Source of the DNA: Pseudomonas extremaustralis
GTDB lineage: Bacteria > Pseudomonadota > Gammaproteobacteria > Pseudomonadales > Pseudomonadaceae
Assembly (NCBI RefSeq): GCF_900102035.1
Contig: NZ_LT629689.1
Coordinates: 4,200,001 to 4,264,000, forward strand
DNA: 64,000 bases
Reading direction: 5' to 3'
Part shown: positions 10,728 to 21,186 of the stretch, in pieces
Layout: the number at the start of each line of letters is the position of its first letter
Position numbering within the stretch: position 1 is the stretch's first letter
Translations under genes and position numbers: made by a program
Notes under the pieces: generated by a model
The model's database searches: none
Seen by the model: only the letters and a program-made list of their open reading frames with translations
What the model was told of the DNA's origin: nothing

Positions 10728-11957
10728 ATGACCGACAGTTTCGTCACCCAGTGCCCGCATTGCCAGACACGTTTTCGCGTCAACCACGCTCAGTTGAGCG
10801 TGGCGCGCGGCGTGGTGCGCTGCGGCTCCTGCCTGCAAGTGTTCAACGCCGCGCGCCAATTGCTGGAGCAACGCGCCCAGGCCCCCGCGCCGGAACCTGA
10901 ACAGCAGGCCGCGCCCCCGGCGCCACGGACGATCAGCCAGAAACAGTGGGCCGCCGAAGCGCTGGACCTGGACAACCTCGACCTGGACGAGGAACTGGCC
11001 AAGCTGGAACGCCGCGAGATTCAGCACACCCAAACCACCGGTGTGGATCGTCGCCAACCCGGCTCCGATCGTCGACAAAAGGAAGAACCCCTCAGCGCCA
11101 GCCGCGACACGATCAAGGCCGAAGAGGAAAAGTGGGCGGCCAGCCTGTTCAGCGAACCGCCCGAAGAACGCGTTCAACCCGCCGAAAACGTCGCCGAACC
11201 GGCCAAAGCCCCTGCGACCAAACAGCGCACCGAACCGTCCATGTCGTTCCACACCGACGACATGGACGACGAACCACCGCTGCGCTCGACCCCGATCCCT
11301 GACGAACTCGACCTGCCTGTGACCCCCGTCGCCGACGCCGTGGACGAGCCCGAACCCGAAGAGCGCCCGCAACCCCGTCGCAAGCGCCCACGTGTCACCG
11401 CAGGCGTTCACGACGAAGTGCTGCAGGACCTGGAAGACGATCCGCTGCACCTCTACGCGCAGAAACGTCCGGCGGGCTGGGGCCGGCGCCTGATCTGGCT
11501 GTTGCTGGTGCTGATGGCCGCCGCGGGCCTGGCCGGCCAGTACATCGCCTACCAGTTCGACGACCTGGCCCGCCAGGACGCCTATCGCCCGTGGTTCCAG
11601 CAACTGTGCCCCACTCTGGGCTGCACGCTGCCGTCACGGGTCGATATCGCCCATATCAAGAGCAGCAACCTGGTGGTGCGCAGCCATCCGGAGTTCGCCG
11701 GCGCGCTGGTGGTGGATGCGATCATCTACAACCGTGCGACCTTCTCCCAGCCTTTCCCGCTGCTGGAGCTGCGTTTTGCCGATTTGAACGGCAACCTGAT
11801 CGCCAGCCGTCGCTTCAAGCCGGCCGAATACCTCAGCGGTGAACTGGCCGGCGTGAGCGAAATGCCATCGCAGACCCCGATCCATATCTCCCTGGACATC
11901 CTCGACCCCGGCAATAAAGCCGTGAACTACAGCCTGAGCTTTCATTCGCCCGAGTGA
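10728..11957 (+). CDS. Zinc-ribbon and DUF3426 membrane protein
   Basis: 409 residues, unknown role. An N-terminal MJ0042-type zinc ribbon has cysteine pairs CPHC and CGSC (about residues 7-35), followed by a long acidic, low-complexity linker (about 60-240). One membrane helix comes next (near 254-275, LIWLLLVLMAAAGLAGQYI), and then a C-terminal DUF3426 domain, probably periplasmic. The orientation implies a cytoplasmic zinc ribbon. It sits between prmA and dusB-fis, as in PAO1 (PA4851). Confidence 0.86.
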   Translation: MTDSFVTQCPHCQTRFRVNHAQLSVARGVVRCGSCLQVFNAARQLLEQRAQAPAPEPEQQAAPPAPRTISQKQWAAEALDLDNLDLDEELAKLERREIQHTQTTGVDRRQPGSDRRQKEEPLSASRDTIKAEEEKWAASLFSEPPEERVQPAENVAEPAKAPATKQRTEPSMSFHTDDMDDEPPLRSTPIPDELDLPVTPVADAVDEPEPEERPQPRRKRPRVTAGVHDEVLQDLEDDPLHLYAQKRPAGWGRRLIWLLLVLMAAAGLAGQYIAYQFDDLARQDAYRPWFQQLCPTLGCTLPSRVDIAHIKSSNLVVRSHPEFAGALVVDAIIYNRATFSQPFPLLELRFADLNGNLIASRRFKPAEYLSGELAGVSEMPSQTPIHISLDILDPGNKAVNYSLSFHSPE

Positions 11958-12143
11958 ATCGGTGCATGCCTCAGGGCGCTGAAGGGGGAATCCCGAGTGG
12001 ACAACACGCAACCAAACCGGCGGCGATAAAGAAATAGCTGTTCAGATTTTATCCAATTCAGCCTTTATCCAGTCATCGAGAGCGGGTATCATGCCAACCC
12101 TTTTTCGAACTCTAATGATCCGGCCCCACAACAGGGAAGTCCT

Positions 12144-13157
12144 ATGTCGGCGGTACGCATCGGCCCATACACATTGCAGAACGGCTTGATTCTCGCCCCG
12201 ATGGCGGGCGTCACCGATCAGCCCTTTCGTCAGCTGTGCAAGCGCCTGGGCGCGGGTCTAGTAGTCTCGGAAATGGTCACCAGCGACATGAGCCTGTGGA
12301 ACACCCGCAAATCGCGGATGCGCATGATCCACGAAGGTGATCCCGAGCCCCGCTCGGTACAGATCGCCGGTGGAGATGCCCAGATGCTGGCGGATGCGGC
12401 CCGGGCCAACGTGGAGTTGGGGGCGCAGATCATTGACATCAACATGGGCTGCCCGGCCAAGAAGGTCTGTAACAAGGCCGCCGGTTCCGCGCTGTTGAAG
12501 GATGAGCAGTTGGTCGCCGAGATCCTGCAGGCCGTTGTCGCCGCAGTCGATGTGCCGGTGACCCTGAAGATCCGTACCGGTTGGGACCGGGACAACAAGA
12601 ATGGCCTGACGGTGGCGAAGATCGCCGAACAGGCGGGCATTACAGCGCTGGCGGTGCATGGCCGCACCCGCGCCGATCTGTACACCGGTGAAGCCGAGTA
12701 CGACACCATTGCCGCGATCAAGCAGGCGGTGTCGATGCCAGTGTTTGCCAATGGCGACATCGATTCTGCCGAGAAAGCCCGGCGCGTGCTGCACGCCACC
12801 GGCGCCGATGGCCTGTTGATTGGCCGGGCTGCCCAGGGGCGGCCATGGATTTTCCGTGAGATCGAGCACTTCCTGCGTACCGGCCAGATCCTGCCGGCAC
12901 CGGAGCTGGTCGAAGTGGAACGTATTCTGCTAGAGCATCTGGCCGCCCTGCACGCCTTCTATGGCGACGTGATGGGAGTACGCATTGCTCGCAAGCATGT
13001 CGGCTGGTATCTCGCAACCCTGCCGGGCGCCAGGGAGTTTCGCGCCCACTTCAATCGTTTGGATGATACGGAAGCACAGTGCGCCAACGTTCGTGAGTTC
13101 TTCGACGAACGTTACAAGAGCCTGGTGACAGGGGACGGAGAGGGGGTGGCCGCATGA
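12144..13157 (+). CDS. dusB: tRNA-dihydrouridine synthase B
   Basis: FMN enzyme that reduces uridine to dihydrouridine in the tRNA D-loop. 337 residues, with the N-terminal motif [13 protein letters not shown], the active-site segment [14 protein letters not shown] (catalytic Cys109), and [13 protein letters not shown] plus FANGDI for flavin binding. AGGGAAG precedes the ATG. The last bases overlap the fis start (ATGA), the conserved dusB-fis operon in which dusB leads and fis is translated by coupling. Confidence 0.97.
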   Translation: MSAVRIGPYTLQNGLILAPMAGVTDQPFRQLCKRLGAGLVVSEMVTSDMSLWNTRKSRMRMIHEGDPEPRSVQIAGGDAQMLADAARANVELGAQIIDINMGCPAKKVCNKAAGSALLKDEQLVAEILQAVVAAVDVPVTLKIRTGWDRDNKNGLTVAKIAEQAGITALAVHGRTRADLYTGEAEYDTIAAIKQAVSMPVFANGDIDSAEKARRVLHATGADGLLIGRAAQGRPWIFREIEHFLRTGQILPAPELVEVERILLEHLAALHAFYGDVMGVRIARKHVGWYLATLPGAREFRAHFNRLDDTEAQCANVREFFDERYKSLVTGDGEGVAA

Positions 13158-13474
13158 CGATGATGACCGAGACTTTAGTGAGTGGAACAACACCCGTGAG
13201 CGACAACGTCAATTTGAAACAGCACCTCAACACGCCGAGCGAAGAAGGCCAGACCCTTCGCGGGAGTGTCGAGAAGGCGCTGCACAATTATTTCGCCCAC
13301 CTTGAGGGCGCTTCCGTCACGGACGTGTACAACCTCGTGCTCTCGGAAGTCGAGGCGCCCTTGCTCGAAAGCGTGATGAACTACGTCAAGGGCAACCAGA
13401 CCAAAGCCAGTGAGCTGCTGGGCCTCAACCGTGGCACCTTGCGCAAGAAGCTCAAACAATACGATTTGCTGTAA
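13154..13474 (+). CDS. fis: DNA-binding protein Fis
   Basis: Nucleoid-associated protein that bends DNA and activates growth-related promoters. 106 residues. The C-terminal helix-turn-helix reads [20 protein letters not shown] and is almost identical across gammaproteobacteria; the N-terminal part carries the beta-hairpin and dimer region. It overlaps dusB by four bases. A terminator follows within 20 bases, separating it from purH. Confidence 0.97.
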   Translation: MTMMTETLVSGTTPVSDNVNLKQHLNTPSEEGQTLRGSVEKALHNYFAHLEGASVTDVYNLVLSEVEAPLLESVMNYVKGNQTKASELLGLNRGTLRKKLKQYDLL

Positions 13475-13490
13475 GCATTCAATCCAACCA

Positions 13491-13525
13491 GAAAGGCGCC
13501 CGCGTAAAAACGGTCGCCTTTTTTG
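13491..13525 (+). terminator. Rho-independent terminator after fis
   Basis: Stem AAAGGCG/CGCCTTT with a loop rich in A, running into six T residues. It ends dusB-fis just before purH. Confidence 0.75.
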
Positions 13526-13555
13526 CTGACTCCTTTGCTTTTGATGGAAATTGAA

Positions 13556-15163
13556 ATGACCGACCAGACTACCCGCCTGCCGATCCGCCGTGCCTTGATC
13601 AGTGTGTCCGACAAGACCGGCATCCTCGAATTTGCCCGTGGGCTGGAAGCCCTGGGCGTGGAAATCCTCTCCACGGGCGGGACTTTCAAACTGCTGCAGG
13701 ACAACGGCGTGGCCGCAGTGGAAGTGGCGGACTACACCGGTTTCGCGGAAATGATGGACGGTCGGGTCAAGACCCTGCACCCGAAAATCCACGGCGGCAT
13801 CCTCGGCCGTCGCGGTATCGACGACGCCATCATGACCGAACACGGCATCAAGCCGATCGACCTGGTGGCGGTCAACCTCTACCCGTTCGAAGCCACCATC
13901 AACAAGCCCGGCTGCGACCTGCCGACCGCCATCGAAAATATCGATATCGGCGGCCCGACCATGGTGCGCTCGGCGGCCAAGAACCACAAAGACGTGGCCA
14001 TCGTGGTCAACACCAGTGACTACGGCCAAGTGCTGGAAAACCTGAAAGCCGGTGGCCTGACCTACGCCCAGCGCTTCGGCCTGATGCTCAAGGCGTTCGA
14101 GCACACCGCCGCCTACGACGGCATGATCGCCAACTACATGGGCACCGTGAACCAGGCCGCCGAGACCCTCAGCACCGAAGGTCGCAGCCAGTTCCCGCAC
14201 ACGTTCAACAGCCAGTTCATCAAGGCCCAGGAAATGCGCTACGGCGAGAACCCGCACCAGAGCGCGGCGTTCTACGTGGAAGCCAAGCCGGCCGAAGTCG
14301 GCATCGCCACCGCGACCCAACTGCAAGGCAAAGAGCTGTCCTACAACAACGTGGCCGATACCGACGCCGCGCTGGAATGCGTGAAGAGCTTCGTCAAGCC
14401 GGCCTGCGTGATCGTCAAGCACGCCAACCCGTGCGGCGTGGCCGTGAGCCCGGACGCTGAAGGCGGTATCCGCCAGGCCTACGAACTGGCCTACGCCACC
14501 GATACCGAATCGGCCTTCGGCGGCATCATCGCCTTCAACCGCGAACTGGACGCCGAGACCGCCAAGGCCATCGTCGAGCGTCAGTTCGTCGAAGTGATCA
14601 TCGCCCCGACCGTCAGCGCCGAAGCCCGCGCCATCGTCGCGGCCAAAGCCAACGTGCGCCTGCTGGCCTGCGGTGAGTGGTCCGCCGAACGTGCCGCTGC
14701 CTGGGACTACAAGCGCGTCAACGGCGGCTTGCTGGTACAGAGCCGCGACATCGGCATGATCACCAGCGCCGACCTGAAAGTAGTGACCAAACGCGCACCG
14801 ACCGAGCAAGAGATCAACGACCTGATCTTCGCCTGGAAAGTGGCCAAGTACGTCAAGTCCAACGCCATCGTCTACGCCAAGAACCGCCAGACCATCGGTG
14901 TCGGCGCAGGCCAGATGAGCCGCGTGAACTCGGCGCGTATCGCCGCGATCAAGGCCGAGCACGCCGGCTTGCAGGTCGCCGGTTCGGTGATGGCATCCGA
15001 TGCGTTCTTCCCGTTCCGTGACGGCCTGGACAATGCCGCGAAAGCGGGCGTGACTGCGGTGATCCAACCGGGCGGCTCGATGCGTGATGCCGAAGTGATT
15101 GCCGCGGCGGATGAGGCCGGCATCGCCATGGTCTTCACCGGCATGCGCCACTTCCGCCACTAA
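13556..15163 (+). CDS. purH: Bifunctional AICAR formyltransferase / IMP cyclohydrolase
   Basis: Last two steps of de novo IMP synthesis. It has 535 residues, the standard length. The N-terminal cyclohydrolase (MGS-like) domain starts [18 protein letters not shown], with STGGTFKLL. The transformylase domain contains the catalytic [10 protein letters not shown] motif and DRTIGVG-like [16 protein letters not shown] chose the ATG at 13556 because conservation begins there. An ATG at 13544 is in frame. purD follows after a REPIN. Confidence 0.96.
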   Translation: MTDQTTRLPIRRALISVSDKTGILEFARGLEALGVEILSTGGTFKLLQDNGVAAVEVADYTGFAEMMDGRVKTLHPKIHGGILGRRGIDDAIMTEHGIKPIDLVAVNLYPFEATINKPGCDLPTAIENIDIGGPTMVRSAAKNHKDVAIVVNTSDYGQVLENLKAGGLTYAQRFGLMLKAFEHTAAYDGMIANYMGTVNQAAETLSTEGRSQFPHTFNSQFIKAQEMRYGENPHQSAAFYVEAKPAEVGIATATQLQGKELSYNNVADTDAALECVKSFVKPACVIVKHANPCGVAVSPDAEGGIRQAYELAYATDTESAFGGIIAFNRELDAETAKAIVERQFVEVIIAPTVSAEARAIVAAKANVRLLACGEWSAERAAAWDYKRVNGGLLVQSRDIGMITSADLKVVTKRAPTEQEINDLIFAWKVAKYVKSNAIVYAKNRQTIGVGAGQMSRVNSARIAAIKAEHAGLQVAGSVMASDAFFPFRDGLDNAAKAGVTAVIQPGGSMRDAEVIAAADEAGIAMVFTGMRHFRH

Positions 15164-15180
15164 ACAGCACCGCTTCCCGA

Positions 15181-15282
15181 CTGTAGGAGCGAGCTTGCTC
15201 GCCAAAAGCTCAAAAACGCCACGGGGTGTCAGGTTTCCCTCGTTATCGTTGACGACCTTCGCGAGCAAGCCCGCTCCTACAG
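15181..15282. repeat. REPIN of a second sequence type between purH and purD
   Basis: Inverted arms CTGTAGGAGCGAGCTTGCTCG and CGAGCAAGCCCGCTCCTACAG bracket about 60 bases. The arm sequence (GTAGGAGCGAGC) differs from the GTGGGAGGGGGC type used elsewhere in the window, so two REP subfamilies coexist. Confidence 0.88.
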
Positions 15283-15313
15283 GGAAGCACAGCGTTTCTC
15301 AGAGGTTTTTGAA

Positions 15314-16606
15314 ATGAATGTTTTGATCATTGGCAGCGGTGGCCGTGAACACGCCCTGGCCTGGAAAGTTGCCCAGGACCCACGCGTCCAGAAAGTCTTC
15401 GTCGCCCCCGGCAACGCCGGTACCGCCATTGAAGCCAAGTGCGAGAACGTCGCTATCGACGTGCTGGCCCTTGAGCAACTGGCGGACTTCGCCGAGAAGA
15501 ACGTCTCCCTGACCATCGTCGGCCCGGAAGTGCCGCTGGTGGCCGGCGTGGTGGACCTGTTCCGCAGCCGTGGCCTGGATTGCTTCGGCCCGACCGCCGG
15601 CGCGGCCCAGCTGGAAGGCTCCAAGGCATTCACCAAGGACTTCCTGGCGCGCCACAAGATCCCCACCGCCGACTACCAGAACTTCACCGAGATCGAGCCG
15701 GCCCTGGCTTACCTGCGTGAAAAAGGTGCGCCGATCGTGATCAAGGCCGATGGCCTGGCGGCCGGTAAAGGCGTGATCGTCGCCATGACCCTGCAGGAAG
15801 CCGAAGACGCCGTGCGCGACATGCTCGCCGGCAATGCCTTTGGTGACGCCGGTTCGCGCGTGGTCATCGAAGAATTCCTCGACGGCGAAGAAGCCAGCTT
15901 TATCGTGATGGTCGACGGCAAGAACGTGCTGCCGATGGCCACCAGCCAGGACCACAAACGCGTCGGCGACGCCGACACTGGCCCGAACACCGGCGGCATG
16001 GGGGCTTACTCCCCGGCGCCAGTGGTGACCAGCGAAGTGCACCAGCGCGTCATGGACCTGGTGATCTGGCCGACCGTGCGCGGCATGGCCGACGAAGGCA
16101 ACGTCTACACCGGTTTCCTGTATGCCGGCCTGATGATCGACAAAGCCGGTAACCCCAAAGTCATCGAGTTCAACTGCCGCTTCGGCGACCCAGAAACCCA
16201 ACCGGTGATGCTGCGCCTGCAGTCGAGCCTGGTGCTGCTGGTGGAAGCCGCACTGGCCCAGGCCCTGGACAAGGTTGAAGCCCAGTGGGACCCACGTCCG
16301 AGCGTCGGCGTCGTGCTGGCGGCCGGCGGCTACCCTGCCGACTACGCCAAGGGTGATGTGATCGAGGGCCTGGACGCGGCCGCCAAGCTGGAAGGCAAGG
16401 TCTTCCACGCAGGCACCGCGCTCAAGGATGGCAAGGTCGTGACCGCCGGCGGCCGTGTGTTGTGCGCCACCGCGATGGGCGCCAGTGTCGACGCCGCGCA
16501 ACAACAGGCGTACAAGCTGGCCGCGAGCATCGACTGGAAAGGCTGCTTCTACCGTAAAGACATCGGCTATCGCGCGATTGCACGCGAACGTGGCGAGACG
16601 GAGTAA
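15314..16606 (+). CDS. purD: Phosphoribosylamine-glycine ligase
   Basis: ATP-dependent joining of glycine to phosphoribosylamine in purine synthesis. 430-residue ATP-grasp enzyme: MNVLIIGSGGREHALAWK at the N terminus, VGPEVPLVAGVVDLFR, the ATP loop IKADGLAAGKGVIVAMT, and the signature RFGDPETQPVM. CAGAGGT precedes the ATG. It pairs with purH across a REPIN; a strong hairpin follows. Confidence 0.96.
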   Translation: MNVLIIGSGGREHALAWKVAQDPRVQKVFVAPGNAGTAIEAKCENVAIDVLALEQLADFAEKNVSLTIVGPEVPLVAGVVDLFRSRGLDCFGPTAGAAQLEGSKAFTKDFLARHKIPTADYQNFTEIEPALAYLREKGAPIVIKADGLAAGKGVIVAMTLQEAEDAVRDMLAGNAFGDAGSRVVIEEFLDGEEASFIVMVDGKNVLPMATSQDHKRVGDADTGPNTGGMGAYSPAPVVTSEVHQRVMDLVIWPTVRGMADEGNVYTGFLYAGLMIDKAGNPKVIEFNCRFGDPETQPVMLRLQSSLVLLVEAALAQALDKVEAQWDPRPSVGVVLAAGGYPADYAKGDVIEGLDAAAKLEGKVFHAGTALKDGKVVTAGGRVLCATAMGASVDAAQQQAYKLAASIDWKGCFYRKDIGYRAIARERGETE

Positions 16607-16625
16607 GTCACCGTCCGTTCGGTCA

Positions 16626-16648
16626 GGCAAGGGCTTCTGGCCCTTGCC
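16626..16648. terminator. Hairpin after purD
   Basis: A perfect 8-bp stem GGCAAGGG/CCCTTGCC with a 7-base loop, 20 bases after the purD stop. There is no T tract, so termination by itself is uncertain; it could stabilise the 3' end. Confidence 0.5.
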
Positions 16649-16707
16649 GTACTCATGCCACCCCGCGCATAGTTAACCCGTGCATCAACCTACGAAGGGA
16701 TTTCGCC

Positions 16708-19479
16708 GTGCGCTGGCTCAGGATCGCCATAGGTTTCACTGTCAGTCTGTTCACACTGCTCTGCTTGTTACCGGCCCAGGCCGCGACGCAAGGCAGTGGC
16801 TGGGCGGTGCTGCTCGATGAACAGGCCGACCTGCAACTGAGCGACATCCGTTCCTCCCGCTACACCAATCAATTCAGCCCCACCGAACTGGACCGGATTA
16901 CCGCCGCGGAACCGGACGGCGCGCTGTGGATACGTTTCAAACTGCAACCCGGCAAGCACGAACAAGTGCTGCAAGTATTCGCCCCCGACCTGTCGCAACT
17001 GAACCTCTACGTGCTCGACGGCGACACCCTGGTCGAACAACAAACCACCGGCACGCACCAGCCCCAGGCACAACGGCCCTTGCCCAGCAGCGACTTCATG
17101 CTGCCGATGCCCCAGAGCCCCAGGCCCCTCGATGTGTACCTGCGCCTGGTCTCGGACCACGAACTGCGCCCCTATATCACCCTCAGACCAGCCGTCCTCG
17201 CCGCCGCCGACCAGACCCAGACGCTGATCTACGGCCTGCTGTTCGGCTGCCTGATGATGCTGATCCTGCATAACCTCACGCGCTTCGCCTACCACCGCTC
17301 GCGCAGCAGCCTGTGGCTGGCGGCCTGTGAACTGCTGTTGATGCTCAGCCTGGCGTTGCTGCTCAACCTGGTGGGCCCATGGCTGCCGAACTGGCACGGA
17401 ATCCAGACCCCCGGCGCCTACCTGGCACTGCTGCTCACCGCGCCGTGCGGGCTGATGTTCGCCTACCGTTTCTTCATGCCGCTGGGCCCGCACCCGCTGA
17501 ACAAACTGCTGATGGCCGACATCCTGCTCATCGTGCTGAGTGGCCTGTTGCTGTTGTTCGTCAACACCCTGCCGCTGAACATCATGACCTACGTGCTGGT
17601 GGCGCTGGCCGGCTTGAGCATGCTGTTTGTCTCGACCTGTCACTGGCAAAAAGGCTACCGGCCGGCGCGTCTGTTCGTGGCGGCGATGGTGGTGTTCAAC
17701 ATCGGCACGCTGATCATCCTTCCGGCACTGCTTGGCCTGACGATGGTGTCGCCGCAAGGCTTGATCGTCACGTTGCTCGTCTTTGTCTGCATCAGCGGCC
17801 TGTTGATGAGCCTGGCCCTGGGCGAGCGGCAACGCGCCATTGTCGAGGCCCGCTTCAGCCTCAGCCGCGACCTGGCGGCCAGTAATGCCGAGATCGCCGC
17901 CAAGGCCGAGTTCCTGGCGAAGATCAGCCACGAGATCCGCACCCCCATGAACGGCGTGCTGGGCATGACCGAACTGCTGCTGGGCACGCCGCTGTCGGTC
18001 AATCAGCGCGACTACGTGCAAACCATCCACAGCGCCGGCAACGAACTGCTCACCCTGATCAACGAAATCCTCGACATCTCCAAGCTTGAATCCGGGCAGA
18101 TCGAACTGGACGACGTGCAGTTCGACCTCAACGCGCTGATCGACGACTGCCTGAGCATCTACCGCGCCAAGGCCGAACAGCAGAACGTCGAGCTGATCAG
18201 CTTTATCCAGCCCCAGGTGCCCCGCGTGATCAGTGGCGACCCCACGCGCTTGCGCCAGGCGATGCTGAGCCTCTTGGAAAACGCCCTGCAAAAAACCGAC
18301 GAAGGCGAAGTGCTGATCGTGGTCGCCCTGGATGACCGCAGCACCACGCCGCGCCTGCGCATCGCCGTGCAAGACAGTGGCATCCCGATGGAAGCCGCCG
18401 AGCGCGATGCGCTGCTGCACAGCGAACTGCACAGCAAGAACTTCCTCTCGGCCACGCGCTTGACCGGGCACCTGGGACTGGTCATTGCGCGCCAACTGAT
18501 CCTGTTGATGAACGGCGAGTTCGGCATCAAGATCGGCGCCCAACAGGGCAGCACCCTGTGGCTGACACTGCCGCTGGACCCCGAACGCCTGGAGCACCCG
18601 ACCTCCGACCTCGACGGCCCGCTCAAGGGTGCACGGGTACTGGTGGTGGACGACAACGACACCTGCCGCAAAGTGCTGGTGCAACAATGCAGCGCCTGGG
18701 GCCTGAACGTCAGCGCGGTGCCGTCGGGCAAGGAAGCCCTGGCGCTGCTGCGCACCAAGGCGCACTTGCGCGACTACTTCGACGTGGTGTTGCTGGACCA
18801 GAACATGCCCGGCATGACCGGCATGCAACTGGCAGCGAAGATCAAGGAAGACCCCAGCCTGAACCACGACATCCTGCTGATCATGCTCACCGGTATCAGC
18901 AACGCGCCGAGTAAGGTCATCGCGCGCAACTGTGGGATCAAACGCATCCTCGCCAAGCCGGTGGCCGGTTACACCCTCAAGACCACCCTGGCCGATGAAC
19001 TGACCCAGCGCAACAAAGGCGGCACTCAACCGCGCCCGACACTCATCACGCCAGAGGCGATCACGGTGCCCAGCGACTTCCGCATCCTGGTGGCCGAAGA
19101 CAACAGCATCTCCACCAAAGTGATCCGCGGCATGCTTGGCAAGCTCAACCTCAACCCGGATACCGCCAGCAACGGCGAGCAAGCGCTGGAGGCGATGAAG
19201 GCCCAGCGTTATGACCTGGTGCTGATGGACTGTGAAATGCCGATCCTCGATGGTTTCTCCGCCACCCAGCAACTGCGGGCGTGGGAAGTCAGCCATCAGC
19301 GCGTGCGCACGCCGGTGGTGGCGCTGACGGCGCATATCCTCTCGGAACACAAAGAGCGCGCGCGCCAGGCCGGGATGGATGGGCACATGGCCAAGCCGGT
19401 GGAATTGTCGCAGTTGCGTGAGCTGGTGGAATATTGGGTGGCCCAGCGTCAACCACGGCCCGAGCACGAACCCTCCTGA
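16708..19479 (+). CDS. retS: Hybrid sensor kinase RetS
   Basis: Membrane hybrid kinase that restrains the GacS/GacA-Rsm cascade and so sets the switch between acute and sessile lifestyles. 923 residues: signal peptide (1-25), periplasmic 7TMR-DISMED2 domain (about 26-165), a seven-helix membrane block (about 170-375), HisKA with His408 in KISHEIRTPMNG, a divergent ATPase domain, and receivers with Asp697 (VVLLDQNMP) and Asp841 (LVLMDCEMP). The G1 box reads DSGIP rather than DxGxG, in line with the unusual kinase domain known for RetS. The start is GTG, with GAAGGGA 7 bases upstream. Confidence 0.95.
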   Translation: MRWLRIAIGFTVSLFTLLCLLPAQAATQGSGWAVLLDEQADLQLSDIRSSRYTNQFSPTELDRITAAEPDGALWIRFKLQPGKHEQVLQVFAPDLSQLNLYVLDGDTLVEQQTTGTHQPQAQRPLPSSDFMLPMPQSPRPLDVYLRLVSDHELRPYITLRPAVLAAADQTQTLIYGLLFGCLMMLILHNLTRFAYHRSRSSLWLAACELLLMLSLALLLNLVGPWLPNWHGIQTPGAYLALLLTAPCGLMFAYRFFMPLGPHPLNKLLMADILLIVLSGLLLLFVNTLPLNIMTYVLVALAGLSMLFVSTCHWQKGYRPARLFVAAMVVFNIGTLIILPALLGLTMVSPQGLIVTLLVFVCISGLLMSLALGERQRAIVEARFSLSRDLAASNAEIAAKAEFLAKISHEIRTPMNGVLGMTELLLGTPLSVNQRDYVQTIHSAGNELLTLINEILDISKLESGQIELDDVQFDLNALIDDCLSIYRAKAEQQNVELISFIQPQVPRVISGDPTRLRQAMLSLLENALQKTDEGEVLIVVALDDRSTTPRLRIAVQDSGIPMEAAERDALLHSELHSKNFLSATRLTGHLGLVIARQLILLMNGEFGIKIGAQQGSTLWLTLPLDPERLEHPTSDLDGPLKGARVLVVDDNDTCRKVLVQQCSAWGLNVSAVPSGKEALALLRTKAHLRDYFDVVLLDQNMPGMTGMQLAAKIKEDPSLNHDILLIMLTGISNAPSKVIARNCGIKRILAKPVAGYTLKTTLADELTQRNKGGTQPRPTLITPEAITVPSDFRILVAEDNSISTKVIRGMLGKLNLNPDTASNGEQALEAMKAQRYDLVLMDCEMPILDGFSATQQLRAWEVSHQRVRTPVVALTAHILSEHKERARQAGMDGHMAKPVELSQLRELVEYWVAQRQPRPEHEPS

Positions 19480-19510
19480 CTTCAAATGCGCTCAAATGTG
19501 GCAGGGGAAA

Positions 19511-19600
19511 TGTGGGAGGGGGCTTGCTCCCGATGGCGGTGGAACAGTTACAGATAAGCTGACTGTCACACGGCTATCGGGAGCAAGCCCCCTCCCACAT
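19511..19600. repeat. REPIN after retS
   Basis: TGTGGGAGGGGGCTTGCTCC at the left end and its inverted partner at the right, with a spacer of about 40 bases. It is a near-consensus copy lying in the retS-marC gap. Confidence 0.92.
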
Positions 19601-19655
19601 TTGTTCTATCTCGCCTGTTAGACTCTGCACACTTTTACTGCCGCGAGCCGTCCCC

Positions 19656-20252
19656 ATGCTCCACGTGTTATTCAGCGTTTACTTGAAGATGCTGGTGCTC
19701 TACAGCCCATTCTTCGTGCTGTCCTGCTTTATCAGCCTGACCCGCGGCTATTCCAGCAAGGAACGGCGACGCCTGGCCTGGAAAGTGGCGTTGGCGACCC
19801 TGGTCTCGAGCGTGTTGCTCTACCTGTTCGGCCGGGTGATCTTCAGCGTGTTCGGCATCACCGTAGACGCGTTCCGCATCGGCGCCGGCAGTGTGCTGTT
19901 CATTTCCGCCCTGGGCATGGCCCAAGGCAAGTCGGCGGTGCAGACCGACAACGTGCAGCAGGACGTGACCATCGTGCCGCTGACCATCCCCCTCACCGTC
20001 GGCCCCGGCACCATCGGGGCCCTGCTGGTGATGGGCGTCAGCCAGCCACACTGGGACGACAAGATCAGCGCCATCCTCAGCATTGCCCTGGCCAGCTTCA
20101 CGGTCGGCGTGGTGCTGTACCTGTCCAACCGCATCGAACGCATTCTCGGCGACCAGGGCCTGCAAATTGTCAGCCGGCTGATGGGCTTGTTCGTGTGTGC
20201 CCTGGCCGCGCAAATCATCTTTACCGGGGTGCGCGGCTACCTGGTGCCTTAG
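19656..20252 (+). CDS. MarC family integral membrane protein
   Basis: 198 residues with six hydrophobic helices, the size and layout of the MarC/UPF0056 family (YhgN-like). The diagnostic stretch VPLTIPLTVGPGTIGALLVMG near 105-125 is present. The name comes from the mar locus, but no resistance function is established. Its stop overlaps by four bases the end of the convergent orphan gene on the other strand. Function unknown. Confidence 0.9.
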   Translation: MLHVLFSVYLKMLVLYSPFFVLSCFISLTRGYSSKERRRLAWKVALATLVSSVLLYLFGRVIFSVFGITVDAFRIGAGSVLFISALGMAQGKSAVQTDNVQQDVTIVPLTIPLTVGPGTIGALLVMGVSQPHWDDKISAILSIALASFTVGVVLYLSNRIERILGDQGLQIVSRLMGLFVCALAAQIIFTGVRGYLVP

Positions 20253-21028
20253 ATGCGATATTTGGCGATCGCCAATTGCACCTTATCGCCCGCGCTCTCA
20301 CGCATCAACTGGATGGTTTTTTCGTTGACCACCGAGGTATTCAGCACCAGGCACGTCTGCCCGCTGAAGGCCTCGAACGAAGAACTGTCCCATTCCAGGA
20401 ACGGCAGCCCGACCTGTTTGCTCACCCCCTGGGTGCTGTAAGTCACCAGCACCATGGTCAACTCTCCGTCCGTTTCGGCACAGGACGCCAGGCCGAAATC
20501 GCCGCCCTGGTGCACCGTGCTGTTGCGCTTGAACAGTTCGAACGTCGCCGGCTGTTGCTTTAACGCCTCCAGGGCATCGGCGGCCAGTTTCGGCAGCGCG
20601 CCGAGAATCGGCGCGGTCAGTGAGGTCGACGCCAGCATCGCCGCGATGAGATTCAGCGCCGCCAGTTGCACCGTCAGGCCCCTGCCCACATGGGAAACCC
20701 GCTCGAAGCGGCTGCGCACCGGCAGCCAACCCAGGCTGATCATCACCTTGATGAATTCGTCGTACCAGGCCTCGGTACCGCGCGAGATATTCAACACATC
20801 ACTCACATAGCTGCTGGCCAGCAGATAGCTTTTGCGGATGTATTCGCGGTTCAGCCCCGACAACCCCTCGGCGAATGACATCACGCTGTTGTTGACCACC
20901 GCCGCGTTGCAATCGTCCTCCACATCCAGCGGCAGGGATGGCTGCGTGCCCGGCGCTCCCGGCAACTTGTAGGCGGCAATCAGCTTGCGCCTTTTCGTAC
21001 TGCTGATCCTTCTGTGATGTCGCTCCAT
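20249..21028 (-). CDS. Hypothetical protein, unrecognised
   Basis: 259 residues. The start ATG at 21028 has GGAGA 8 bases upstream. The protein opens with a basic stretch (MERHHRRISSTKRRKL), has no signal peptide, and carries one long weakly hydrophobic helical segment near residues 120-155 (LTVQLAALNLIAAMLASTSL). The C-terminal third is predicted to be beta-rich (ELTMVLVTYSTQGVSKQVG). I recognise no family motif. It is convergent with marC and transcribed alone, with cobJ on the same strand 230 bases downstream behind a terminator-like hairpin. Confidence 0.72.
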   Translation of the reverse strand: MERHHRRISSTKRRKLIAAYKLPGAPGTQPSLPLDVEDDCNAAVVNNSVMSFAEGLSGLNREYIRKSYLLASSYVSDVLNISRGTEAWYDEFIKVMISLGWLPVRSRFERVSHVGRGLTVQLAALNLIAAMLASTSLTAPILGALPKLAADALEALKQQPATFELFKRNSTVHQGGDFGLASCAETDGELTMVLVTYSTQGVSKQVGLPFLEWDSSSFEAFSGQTCLVLNTSVVNEKTIQLMRESAGDKVQLAIAKYRI

Positions 21029-21186
21029 TTTCAGTTCTCCAAGCACCCCAACATGGGGCTCGCCTCCACACTAGTCCAGCCGCTGGCAGGCTTTCCATAC
21101 GACAAACAAGCCTTGCCCGCGCCCGGCAAAACCCGCGGCCCAGCAACGACGCGGCGTGCCGGCGGGCGTTCCGGATTTCGTCGGGT

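Noticed and set aside
13175..15268. Minus-strand open frame of 697 codons opposite purH and fis
   Set aside because: Shadow of purH codon bias; no conserved domain and no ribosome site.
16768..19485. Minus-strand open frame of 905 codons opposite retS
   Set aside because: Low-complexity Gln/His/Gly translation, antisense to a full-length RetS.
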